Under the pieces are notes generated by a model. The model ran no database searches, had not been told where the DNA came from, and saw only the letters and a list, made by a program, of their open reading frames with translations. DNA of 29,514 nucleotides, from IMG/VR virus record IMGVR_UViG_3300025849_000152, positions 1 through 29,514 of that record; one strand, 5' to 3'. Position 1 is the stretch's first letter. The number at the start of each line of letters is the position of its first letter. Shown in pieces: positions 6,128 through 12,179 of the stretch. The DNA is from a virus. A program made the translations under genes and the position numbers.

Positions 6128-6585
6128 GCATAATAGATAAGTACGAGAAAGCGACAGTAGATCTCTTAAACTTAGACGGTTGGGCTTTAGAGTGGTGCGG
6201 TAAAGACAATACGTTTTATGATGCTAAAGGAATGACTCCAAAAGGAAACCCTTGCGTTATTGAAATGAAATTCAGAAACAAATACTATAAGACTAAGTTG
6301 CTAGAAAAAAAGAAGCACGAAAATTTAATGAGTTTGCCTAGTGAGGTTGTTAAAATTTACTTCGTTAATGATCCAAAAGGCAATTTTATGTATTGGCTGA
6401 ACAATATAGTGATGCCAGAAACAGAGGAGCTGGTTTGCCCAAAGACTACAATGTGGGACAACACTAAGGTAAACAAAGAAACTTATATGCTTACAGAGAA
6501 GCAAGCTAGTGTTATAAATTGGTACGAGACAGAGCCAGTTAAATTTGGAGTCTGGGACAATTACTTTAAGGGAACAGAAAAATAA
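6124..6585 (+). CDS. Putative PD-(D/E)XK nuclease, 153 aa
   Basis: Residues 32-51 read YDAKGMTPKGNPCVIEMKFR. The Asp33 ... Glu47-x-Lys49 arrangement on two strands is the PD-(D/E)XK catalytic pattern. A basic helix (YYKTKLLEKKKHENLMSL) and a strand VVKIYFVND follow, as in Holliday-junction-resolvase-type and other small phage nucleases of this fold. The C-terminal third contains a W-rich segment. It is the last gene before the origin-like gap, in a recombination/replication neighbourhood, so DNA-junction or repair cleavage is likely. Confidence 0.65.
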   Translation: MSIIDKYEKATVDLLNLDGWALEWCGKDNTFYDAKGMTPKGNPCVIEMKFRNKYYKTKLLEKKKHENLMSLPSEVVKIYFVNDPKGNFMYWLNNIVMPETEELVCPKTTMWDNTKVNKETYMLTEKQASVINWYETEPVKFGVWDNYFKGTEK

Positions 6586-6588
6586 AAA

Positions 6589-6609
6589 TGTTGATAAGCT
6601 TGTGGATAA
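6589..6609 (-). promoter_or_regulatory. Tandem DnaA-type boxes (candidate replication origin / operator)
   Basis: TGTGGATAA at 6601-6609 is the exact reverse complement of the canonical DnaA box TTATCCACA. TGTTGATAA at 6589-6597 is a one-mismatch copy in the same orientation, 12 bp away start to start. An A/T-rich stretch with a near-palindrome TTAATAATATTAA (6688-6700) follows within 100 bp. The gap 6586-6718 is otherwise free of genes. The phage encodes a DnaA domain IV protein (9373-9786). Confidence 0.65.
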
Positions 6610-6630
6610 CGTTTATTTCTTGTATATTGT
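6600..6630 (+). promoter_or_regulatory. Promoter-like TTG-N20-TATATTGT overlapping the DnaA box
   Basis: TTG at 6600-6602 and TATATTGT at 6623-6630 are 20 bp apart, close to the Bacteroidota TTG / TAnnTTTG layout, though the -7 box is imperfect. It would drive the small-gene operon starting at 6719. The -33 position lies inside the exact DnaA box, so a DnaA-like protein bound there could repress it. Confidence 0.4.
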
Positions 6631-6718
6631 AGTAAGTTAGTGAAACATAAAGTAAGGTATGCAAGGAAGACCCTCTAAAAAGAAACATTAATAATATTAA
6701 CCTTTAAAAATTAAAACA

Positions 6719-6850
6719 ATGACACACAAGATTTTACCCAGCGGATTACATTGCCTAGTTTTAGATACTGGCAGAATAGAGATTTACACAGAAACAGAGT
6801 GGCGACACTTGAGTTGGTGGGCGACAGTTAAACTAAAATACTTTAGCTAA
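6719..6850 (+). CDS. Hypothetical micro-protein, 43 aa
   Basis: The gene starts at AAACA-ATG, the same initiation context as several early genes, and its stop overlaps the next ATG by one base. The product is beta-like, with Trp at 28, 35 and 36 (TEWRHLSWWATVKLKYF). It is the first gene after the DnaA-box gap. No family is recognised; its position and start context support it being real. Confidence 0.5.
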   Translation: MTHKILPSGLHCLVLDTGRIEIYTETEWRHLSWWATVKLKYFS

Positions 6851-7095
6851 TGGATCTATTAAATAAGCAATTATTTGAAGCTAACTTCTCAGCAATAAGC
6901 CAACAGTTTATAGCTTGGAAGGAAGCGAAGCCAGACAATAAGAAGCTAGACAGTTTAGCAAAATGTTTATTTGAGATCTACATATATGCTAACGACTTAG
7001 AAATAAAGAGCCATACTGTGCAGAAGCAAGTTAATAAGTTTAGACACGAGAATTTGGAGTTAAAAATTAAATTAAAAAACAATGAGACAAAATAA
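6850..7095 (+). CDS. Coiled-coil hypothetical protein, 81 aa
   Basis: The product is all-helical. The C-terminal half (about 45-79) is a charged amphipathic helix (YANDLEIKSHTVQKQVNKFRHENLELKIKLK) with coiled-coil spacing. The stop region overlaps the next ATG (7082) by 14 nt. The function is unknown; oligomerisation or partner binding is likely from the helix pattern. Confidence 0.6.
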   Translation: MDLLNKQLFEANFSAISQQFIAWKEAKPDNKKLDSLAKCLFEIYIYANDLEIKSHTVQKQVNKFRHENLELKIKLKNNETK

Positions 7096-7201
7096 TTATT
7101 ACGAAGAGCCAGAAGAGTCCAGCAGTTGTTACCACTGTGGAAACGAAACAGACGGAGATACATACTGTTCAACCGCTTGTAAACAATACGACTTAGAATG
7201 A
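7082..7201 (+). CDS. Zinc-finger micro-protein, 39 aa
   Basis: The product contains Cys16-x2-Cys19 and Cys29-x3-Cys33 (CYHCG ... YCSTAC), a four-cysteine zinc-binding set resembling a treble-clef or Zn-ribbon knuckle. The N-terminus is acidic (YYEEPEESSS). The ATG follows AAACA and the gene overlaps both neighbours (14 nt and 4 nt). Such minimal Zn proteins often bind nucleic acids or act as adaptors. Confidence 0.6.
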   Translation: MRQNNYYEEPEESSSCYHCGNETDGDTYCSTACKQYDLE

Positions 7202-7329
7202 CGTCAGACTGCTGTGGAGCAGAAAACCTATGGGACGCTGGTATATGTGCGGATTGCGGAGAACACGCAGATTTTACAGAAACAGACGAATGTTTAACAG
7301 AAATAATAAAAAACAATGAAAACAATTAA
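7198..7329 (+). CDS. Second Cys-rich Zn-binding micro-protein, 43 aa
   Basis: Cys5-Cys6 and Cys17-x2-Cys20 (DCCGAENL..., ICADCGEH) form a second compact zinc site directly downstream of the first. The CCGA...ICxxCGEHA pattern appears in many short phage proteins. The gene starts in the stop of the previous one (ATGA) and runs 14 nt into the next, so three genes overlap in a chain. Confidence 0.6.
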   Translation: MTSDCCGAENLWDAGICADCGEHADFTETDECLTEIIKNNENN

Positions 7330-7684
7330 CAGAGAATTGATAGAGTTTATACACGAGGAGCTAGAGCTTAGTGTAGACAGAGAAGAGGTCAAAGAGCTTG
7401 TTGAAAAATTAGAAAATGACTTTGATTTTAACCAAGAGATTGACGGACAAGACTATCGGTTTATAAAGGATAGCGATATTTGGGACATATACGTAGAGGG
7501 CATACAAGAAATAACAGAAGACTGTTACGATATAAAAGCTCCTAAATGGTTAGCTATTGATTGGGAGGCAACGGCAGAGAATTGCTTTGTAGACGGCTAT
7601 GGACATCACTTTAATCACTATGACGGAGAAGAGATCGAGTACTGCTTTGACGACGAAAATTGGTGGATATTTAGAGAGAATTAA
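7316..7684 (+). CDS. Very acidic early protein, possible DNA mimic, 122 aa
   Basis: By my count there are 36 Asp/Glu and 10 Lys/Arg in 122 residues, a net charge near -26. The acidic residues are spread through the chain, not confined to a tail. The C-terminal half has a recognisable IDWEATAENCFVDGYGHHFNHYDG stretch (about 82-105, read here as two blocks around FVDGYG) and ends WWIFREN. I have seen DWEATA...DGYG-type sequences in other phage proteins but know no confirmed function. Charge and early position fit a DNA-mimic anti-defence protein, which is inference. Confidence 0.6.
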   Translation: MKTINRELIEFIHEELELSVDREEVKELVEKLENDFDFNQEIDGQDYRFIKDSDIWDIYVEGIQEITEDCYDIKAPKWLAIDWEATAENCFVDGYGHHFNHYDGEEIEYCFDDENWWIFREN

Positions 7685-7685
7685 A

Positions 7686-7817
7686 ATGGACAAAAAAGAA
7701 CTAGAAAACGAAATGAAAAAAGCAACGGATAAATTAGACTTTTTAATAGTGCTAGGAATTGCTAGTCTACTAATTACTATGGGGTTTATTATAGGCAGTG
7801 CTTATTGTATAAATTAA
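7686..7817 (+). CDS. Single-TM micro-protein, 43 aa
   Basis: I chose the ATG at 7686, one base after the previous stop; a longer reading from 7599 would overlap the upstream gene by 86 nt. A charged N-terminal helix (DKKELENEMKKATDKLD) precedes one transmembrane helix, about residues 19-39 (FLIVLGIASLLITMGFIIGSA). The product is a tail-anchored type protein with its N-terminus probably in the cytoplasm. Function unknown. Confidence 0.55.
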   Translation: MDKKELENEMKKATDKLDFLIVLGIASLLITMGFIIGSAYCIN

Positions 7818-7829
7818 AAACAAAAAACA

Positions 7830-8060
7830 ATGAATGACATCTTAAATATAAAAGCAACAACACAATTACATTCTACAAATGGAGTAGTACACATACAAGC
7901 AATCGGTTTTGATCCAGAGGACGGATATATTAACATTGAGTGGGACGCAAGGGAGTTACTGAACGATATACCCTCGCTTTACGCAATGGCAAAACAAGCT
8001 ATAAAAATAGAAGACAAACATACAAAAGCAAAATATAAACAATTTAAAAAAGAATTGTAA
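7830..8060 (+). CDS. Hypothetical early protein, 76 aa
   Basis: The gene has AAACA-ATG context after a 12-nt A-rich gap. The first half is beta-type (IKATTQLHSTNGVVHIQAIGFD...YINIEWD) and the second is a basic helix ending KHTKAKYKQFKKEL. The mixture suggests a small nucleic-acid-binding protein, but no family is recognised. The stop overlaps the next ATG (TAATG). Confidence 0.6.
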   Translation: MNDILNIKATTQLHSTNGVVHIQAIGFDPEDGYINIEWDARELLNDIPSLYAMAKQAIKIEDKHTKAKYKQFKKEL

Positions 8061-8311
8061 TGACTGCAAAAGAAAGGTACAAAGAATATAGTGTAAAAGT
8101 AAAAGAGTACGAAACTGATTTTCTTAAATTAGTACAAGACTTAGATATTTCAGAGTTAAAAAAATTAAGACTAGAAACTTTATTTAGTTGTTTTGGATAT
8201 ACAAAAGGATTGCAATATCAGGAACATAATAATTTAGCAAATAAGAAAATGAAAGACAACATACAAAAGCAAAATAAAAACAATTTAAAAAAGACCTATA
8301 ATGAAATTTGA
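8060..8311 (+). CDS. Hypothetical basic helical protein, 83 aa
   Basis: The product is helix-rich, with Lys-rich N- and C-terminal parts and an Asn/Lys-rich tail (NIQKQNKNNLKKTYNEI). It overlaps the next gene by 11 nt. Its end repeats the flavour of the previous gene's end (HTKAKYKQFKK against NIQKQNKNNLKK), and the DNA just before both stops is similar (ACATACAAAAGCAAAATA at 8018 and 8259), which suggests a local duplication. Function unknown. Confidence 0.6.
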   Translation: MTAKERYKEYSVKVKEYETDFLKLVQDLDISELKKLRLETLFSCFGYTKGLQYQEHNNLANKKMKDNIQKQNKNNLKKTYNEI

Positions 8312-8465
8312 CTTGAAAATTAAGCACCTTGGCAAAGTAGACAAGAAAGAAGAGCGAGACGTTTATGAGCTTACGTTTAAGACTTATAACGCACAAATTG
8401 AAGGTAAATTTGAGAGAAGCGAAATAAGGAACTTAATTGAACAATTAGACAACGCTATAATATGA
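8301..8465 (+). CDS. Hypothetical micro-protein, 54 aa
   Basis: This small charged protein (MKFDLKIKHLGKVDKK..., VYELTFKTYNAQIEGKFER) has a strand-strand-helix pattern. It overlaps the upstream gene by 11 nt and the downstream one by 4 nt (ATGA), as real genes in this operon do. No family is recognised. Confidence 0.55.
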   Translation: MKFDLKIKHLGKVDKKEERDVYELTFKTYNAQIEGKFERSEIRNLIEQLDNAII

Positions 8466-8608
8466 GAAAAGCAAAAGCATCACAAGTGCAAAGGATCGCT
8501 AACCTAGAAAAAATAATGAGCCAAATGTATTTAAAGATTGAAGCTTTTAAAATAAAAGTAGATCAACTTGAAAAAATGATAACAGATGACAATAAAACTA
8601 TTAGATAA
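8462..8608 (+). CDS. Hypothetical coiled-coil micro-protein, 48 aa
   Basis: An N-terminal basic segment (RKAKASQVQR) is followed by a heptad-like helix to about residue 41 (IANLEKIMSQMYLKIEAFKIKVDQLEKMI). It overlaps the exonuclease start by 23 nt, so translation of the exonuclease is likely coupled. It resembles the coiled-coil micro-protein at 2826-2969 in size and organisation. Function unknown. Confidence 0.55.
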   Translation: MRKAKASQVQRIANLEKIMSQMYLKIEAFKIKVDQLEKMITDDNKTIR

Positions 8609-9362
8609 CACAGAGCATAACATAAAGGATCTGGAACAGAAATGTTACTCAGACGAATTTTATTACGGATACTTAGGAAAAGCTGCTTTTTCCTCCAGTG
8701 CCTTAAAGCTATTGTTAGATAGCCCAAAAACATATCACTATATTACTAAATACGGACAAGAGCAGAACAGTCAAGCGTTACGTGACGGCTGGTTGTTTCA
8801 CACTATGATGCTAGAGCCAGAAAAAATAGACGACGTTGTTTTTGTAGACGTTCAAAGTAAAAACACTAAGAAGTTTAAAGAAGCTAAACTGGAATACCCA
8901 GACGTGTTTACAATGAAAGAAAAAAACGACTCAGAGCGTTTAGTAGATGCTATGAGCAAGAACAATACGGCTATGGAGTTAATGAGAGATAGCGTTACGG
9001 AGATACCAGCAATAGGTAATTTACAAGGCTATCCCTTTAGAGCTAAGGCAGATGTACTCAAAAATGCTGGAGGTCTTGTGGATCTTAAAACTACGATTGA
9101 TGTAAAGAACTTTGATAAAAGTGCCTCAAAATATCGTTATTATCTACAAGTGTATATTTATTGCAAACTATTTGGAGTGGATTATAAAGACTTTAAATTT
9201 TTATGTATTGATAAAAAGAACTTAGACATTGCGGTTTGGGACGTATCAAAAGACTTTTACGAAAGAGGAGAGCAAGAGGTTGCTAAGGCTATTAAAATAT
9301 ATGAACACTATAAAAGCGATGCTTTTGATATAAACGATTTTATAATTGAAGGCACACTTTAA
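8586..9362 (+). CDS. RecE-type exonuclease (PD-(D/E)XK, exonuclease VIII-like), 258 aa
   Basis: The PD-(D/E)XK core is clear: FHTMMLEP with His72, RAKADVL with Asp156, GLVDLKTT with Asp166-x-Lys168, and YYLQVYIY with Gln188 on the motif IV helix. This is the pattern of the RecE/YqaJ-related 5'-3' exonucleases (DUF3799-type). They resect double-stranded ends to give single strands for an annealing protein. The length equals a stand-alone catalytic domain. The annealing partner could be the protein at 2973-3359 and the SSB-like genes. The recombination genes are therefore split over two operons. Confidence 0.85.
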   Translation: MTIKLLDNTEHNIKDLEQKCYSDEFYYGYLGKAAFSSSALKLLLDSPKTYHYITKYGQEQNSQALRDGWLFHTMMLEPEKIDDVVFVDVQSKNTKKFKEAKLEYPDVFTMKEKNDSERLVDAMSKNNTAMELMRDSVTEIPAIGNLQGYPFRAKADVLKNAGGLVDLKTTIDVKNFDKSASKYRYYLQVYIYCKLFGVDYKDFKFLCIDKKNLDIAVWDVSKDFYERGEQEVAKAIKIYEHYKSDAFDINDFIIEGTL

Positions 9363-9372
9363 AACAGAAAAA

Positions 9373-9786
9373 ATGACAGAGAAAGAAATAACAAACTATA
9401 ATTGGTTAGCAGAAAGAATACTTTACTATACCGACATAAATGTACTAGACAAAAAAAGAACAAGAGAGAATGTAAATGCAAGAGTAGTTTTTTGCAAGAT
9501 AGCTAAAGAAACTTTCTGGTGCCGAGTTGGGCATATAGCAAAGTTTTTAGGCAAGGATCACGCAACTGTAATACATTCGGTTAAAGGTTTTGACGTAGTA
9601 AAAAATTACGAGCATAAGTTTTATAAAGCTTTTCAATTAATACTATTAGAACTGGAGGGCGAAGAGATGATTGTAAAACATTTTAACTTAGGAATGATTG
9701 ACGAAATTGACGAAAGAGTATTAAATTACAGAGAGTCGATAAAGGAGAAAGTAAACAAAATCACAAAATTAGTAGAAAACAATTAA
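9373..9786 (+). CDS. Stand-alone DnaA domain IV-like DNA-binding protein, 137 aa
   Basis: Residues 31-74 match the C-terminal DNA-binding domain of DnaA: R-x3-V-x-AR...IAKE, then IAKFLGKDHATVIHSVKGFD, with the diagnostic D-H-x-T-V-I-H at 62-68 that reads the DnaA box. No AAA+ (Walker) part is present. A helical C-terminus of about 60 residues (ILLELEGEEM...KEKVNKITKLVENN) replaces it and may bind a partner such as the helicase. I chose the ATG at 9373 over the TTG at 9346, which would overlap the exonuclease. DnaA-type boxes occur at 6589-6609. An initiator, a host-DnaA competitor or a repressor are all possible. Confidence 0.75.
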   Translation: MTEKEITNYNWLAERILYYTDINVLDKKRTRENVNARVVFCKIAKETFWCRVGHIAKFLGKDHATVIHSVKGFDVVKNYEHKFYKAFQLILLELEGEEMIVKHFNLGMIDEIDERVLNYRESIKEKVNKITKLVENN

Positions 9787-9787
9787 T

Positions 9788-10378
9788 ATGGAATTAGTAA
9801 AGATTACAGAAGTAAAGGGAAACAAAGATAACCCTCGTATCATTAAAGATGCTAAATTTAAAAAACTAGTCAATAGCATAAAGGACTTTCCAGAAATGCT
9901 TAAAATTAGACCGATAGTAGTAAACGGAGAAATGACTGTGCTAGGAGGCAATATGAGATTAAAGGCTTGTCAACAAGCTGGGCTAAAAGAAGTTTGGATT
10001 ATAAAAGCTGACAATTTAACAGAGGAGCAACAAAGAGAGTTTATAATAAAAGACAACTCTGGTTTTGGCGAGTGGGACTGGGACACGTTAGCAAACGAAT
10101 GGGACGTCGATAAGCTAGAGGACTGGGGACTTGATGTGCCAAGCATAGAGGAGTTTACTGGAGTTGAGGAGCAAGAGATTGAGTTTAGCGAATATTTAGA
10201 CGAATCACATAATTACGTCGTATTACTGTTTGACTCAGAGGTTGACTGGCTATCAGCACAAACTCATTTCGATATTAGCTCAGTACATTCAATGCGAGCG
10301 AATGGCAAACCTTGGTCTAAAGGCATAGGAAGGGTTTTAAATGGAGCTAAATACTTAAGAAGTATCAAAGATGAATAA
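9788..10378 (+). CDS. ParB-like N-terminal domain protein, 196 aa
   Basis: The ParB/Srx-type fold shows in NPRII (15-19), LVNSIKDFPEMLKIRPIVV (27-45), the nucleotide-binding VLGGNMRLKA (51-60) and FIIKDNSGFGEWDWDTLA (85-102). The C-terminal 60 residues (YVVLLFDSEVDWLSAQ ... GIGRVLNGAKYL) are a second conserved unit that I recall from phage ParB-like proteins. There is no HTH as in partition ParB. Its gene overlaps the first glycosyltransferase-like gene by 8 nt, so it is probably part of that cassette, perhaps as the DNA-recognising partner of a modification system. Confidence 0.75.
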   Translation: MELVKITEVKGNKDNPRIIKDAKFKKLVNSIKDFPEMLKIRPIVVNGEMTVLGGNMRLKACQQAGLKEVWIIKADNLTEEQQREFIIKDNSGFGEWDWDTLANEWDVDKLEDWGLDVPSIEEFTGVEEQEIEFSEYLDESHNYVVLLFDSEVDWLSAQTHFDISSVHSMRANGKPWSKGIGRVLNGAKYLRSIKDE

Positions 10379-11087
10379 CATATACATACCCTCTTACAAT
10401 AGAGCTGACAATGTTAGAACATACGAGTATCTGGGTTGCGGTAAAATAATCGTACCTAAAAGCCAAGAGAGTGAATACAAAAAAAGGTATGGCAGTGCCG
10501 TTCAAAGTATTGACGATAGCAGAGACGGATCGGTTGCTAAAAAAAGAAATGCTATTTTAGATCTTATTAAAGAAGAGCAAGAAGACGGATACGGCTGGAT
10601 TATTGACGATGACCTAGTAAAGGTTAAAAGAAAAAAAGAAAGCAAAGATCTGGAGGGAGACGAAACATTGGAGTTACTTGAGAAAATATACATAATGGCT
10701 AAAGACTCTGGTATTAAATATGCTGGCGTAGATTACTCGCTTGACAATATGAAGCTGAAAGACTATCAGCCTTTCTCGTTTACTAAGGTTATATTTGGAA
10801 GCACTTTAATTTGTGAGAATGACGGATTAAGATACGACGAGAGGTTTAAAATTAATGAAGACGTTGAGTTTTGGGTACAAAAGCTAAACTTAAATAGAAG
10901 GCTTCTAAAGGACAATCAATATGCTACTGTGTTCTACGGAGATGACGGAGGCAAAGATAGCGTAATAGGCTATACAAATGACGATAGGAGGGTGTATGCT
11001 ACTATGCTAAACAATAAGTGGGGAGAAAAAATAATGAACTGGAACAAAACAAGGTTTGAATTTAAAATACCAATTAAAGGCGTATGA
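10371..11087 (+). CDS. Glycosyltransferase-like protein 1 (possible TET-associated / GREB1-like GT), 238 aa
   Basis: The N-terminus NIYIPSYNRADNVRT, a basic AKKRNAILD (56-64) and a metal-binding triad WIIDDDL (Asp79-81) fit a GT-A fold glycosyltransferase, where the aspartates hold the nucleotide-sugar metal. The second half has YQPFSFTK, LRYDERF--NED-EFW and a final KWGEK...KIPIKGV. It is a paralogue of the next gene. The best family guess from memory is the TET-associated glycosyltransferase group of phages, proposed to modify oxidised DNA bases. No TET/JBP oxygenase or hydroxymethylase is in this window, so the substrate is unknown. Confidence 0.6.
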   Translation: MNNIYIPSYNRADNVRTYEYLGCGKIIVPKSQESEYKKRYGSAVQSIDDSRDGSVAKKRNAILDLIKEEQEDGYGWIIDDDLVKVKRKKESKDLEGDETLELLEKIYIMAKDSGIKYAGVDYSLDNMKLKDYQPFSFTKVIFGSTLICENDGLRYDERFKINEDVEFWVQKLNLNRRLLKDNQYATVFYGDDGGKDSVIGYTNDDRRVYATMLNNKWGEKIMNWNKTRFEFKIPIKGV

Positions 11088-11827
11088 AAATATATGCACC
11101 AAGCTACAAGAGAGCTAAGGGAGTTAAGACTCACAGAATAATAAAAGACGTGATTTACTGTGTTCACGAGTTTGAAGCAGAGGATTACAAAAAGCTAGGG
11201 TACAACGTAGAGGTTATGCCAGACAGTATTAAAGGAAACATTGCTAGAGTAAGAAACTATATGCTTGACAATTATATAGGAGACAAAGGCTTAATAGTTG
11301 ACGATGATCTGGAGGCGATAAAACGCTGGAACATAAAAGAAGGTAAGCCGAAACAAGAAACAATAAACAACATTACAGAATGGATTGAGCAAGGCTTTAA
11401 TATGTGCGAAGACGTAGGAGCAAAGCTATGGGGGGTTAACATCTTAGGGGACAAAGGTAGTTATAGAGAGTACTCGCCTTTCAGTTTAACTAATACTGTA
11501 TCAGCCTCCTTTATGGGCTTTCTAAACAACAAATTAAGGTTTGATGAAAGACTACCTTTAAAAGACGATTACGACTATTGTTTGCAGAACTTAAATGAAT
11601 ATAGAAAAATACTCAGACTTAACTATGCTTGTCTAGTAAAGAAGGATCACGGCAACTTAGGAGGTTGTGCCGATTACAGAACTATGGGCAGAGAAAGAGA
11701 TCAAATAAAACTAATGCAAAAGAAATGGGGCTCAAAGATTGTAAAGATAGACACTACTCAGAGAGGCAAGAAAAAAAAGAACTTCGACTTAAACCCAATA
11801 ATAAAAGCACCTATAAAAGGAATTTAA
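11084..11827 (+). CDS. Glycosyltransferase-like protein 2, paralogue of the upstream gene, 247 aa
   Basis: Aligned by eye with gene 1, it shares KIYAPSYKRAKGVKT, DYKKLGY, RVRNYMLD (56-62), VDDDLEAIKR (Asp73-75), YSPFSLTN, LRFDERLPLKDD, KKWGSKIV and the ending APIKGI. The order is the same; overall identity seems low (perhaps a quarter). It starts inside the stop region of gene 1 (4-nt overlap), so this is a tandem duplication that has diverged, perhaps to a second sugar or acceptor. A Lys/Arg-rich insert (QRGKKKKNFD, near 226-235) could contact DNA. It ends one base before the small terminase. Confidence 0.6.
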   Translation: MKIYAPSYKRAKGVKTHRIIKDVIYCVHEFEAEDYKKLGYNVEVMPDSIKGNIARVRNYMLDNYIGDKGLIVDDDLEAIKRWNIKEGKPKQETINNITEWIEQGFNMCEDVGAKLWGVNILGDKGSYREYSPFSLTNTVSASFMGFLNNKLRFDERLPLKDDYDYCLQNLNEYRKILRLNYACLVKKDHGNLGGCADYRTMGRERDQIKLMQKKWGSKIVKIDTTQRGKKKKNFDLNPIIKAPIKGI

Positions 11828-11828
11828 A

Positions 11829-12179
11829 ATGAACAAAACCGAACAACATAAAAAGGCAATATTAGAAGCACTTGAAAAACATCTCGGCATAGTCACAACG
11901 GCTTGTCGTATTGTAGGAGTAGGAAGGACTACTTATTACGGCTGGTTAAATGATGACGAAGAGTTTGCTAAACAAGTTGAGGATATACAGAACATAGCTT
12001 TAGATTTTGCAGAGAGTCAATTACATAAACAAATAGGAGACGGAAATACTTCAGCTACTATATTCTATTTAAAGACTAAAGGCAAGGGCAGAGGCTTTGT
12101 TGAGAGGCAAGAGATTACTGGAGCTAACGGAATGCCTACTAACTTTCAAATTGAAATAATTGAGAATACCGAGGATTAA
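11829..12179 (+). CDS. terS: Terminase small subunit, 116 aa
   Basis: An N-terminal helix-turn-helix (AILEALEKHLGIVTTACRIVGVGRTTYYGWLNDDEEF, about 10-45) has the GVGRTTYYGWL recognition-helix pattern of small terminases of the phBC6A51/PBSX type. The rest is a helical oligomerisation part (FAESQLHKQIGDGNTSATIFYLKTKGKGRGF) and an acidic tail. It binds packaging-start DNA and hands it to the large subunit, which overlaps its 3' end by 20 nt. Confidence 0.8.
   Translation: MNKTEQHKKAILEALEKHLGIVTTACRIVGVGRTTYYGWLNDDEEFAKQVEDIQNIALDFAESQLHKQIGDGNTSATIFYLKTKGKGRGFVERQEITGANGMPTNFQIEIIENTED

Noticed and set aside
6659-6691. 10-codon ORF in the DnaA-box gap
   Set aside because: Too short to support as a gene and without the AAACA start context of its neighbours.
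9346-9372. TTG start of the DnaA-domain gene at 9346
   Set aside because: Would overlap the exonuclease gene; an ATG with A-rich leader is available at 9373 and loses no conserved residue.
11629-11832. 67-codon open frame within glycosyltransferase-like gene 2, other frame
   Set aside because: Lies wholly inside a better-supported gene; Lys/Arg-rich, low-complexity content typical of a shadow frame.
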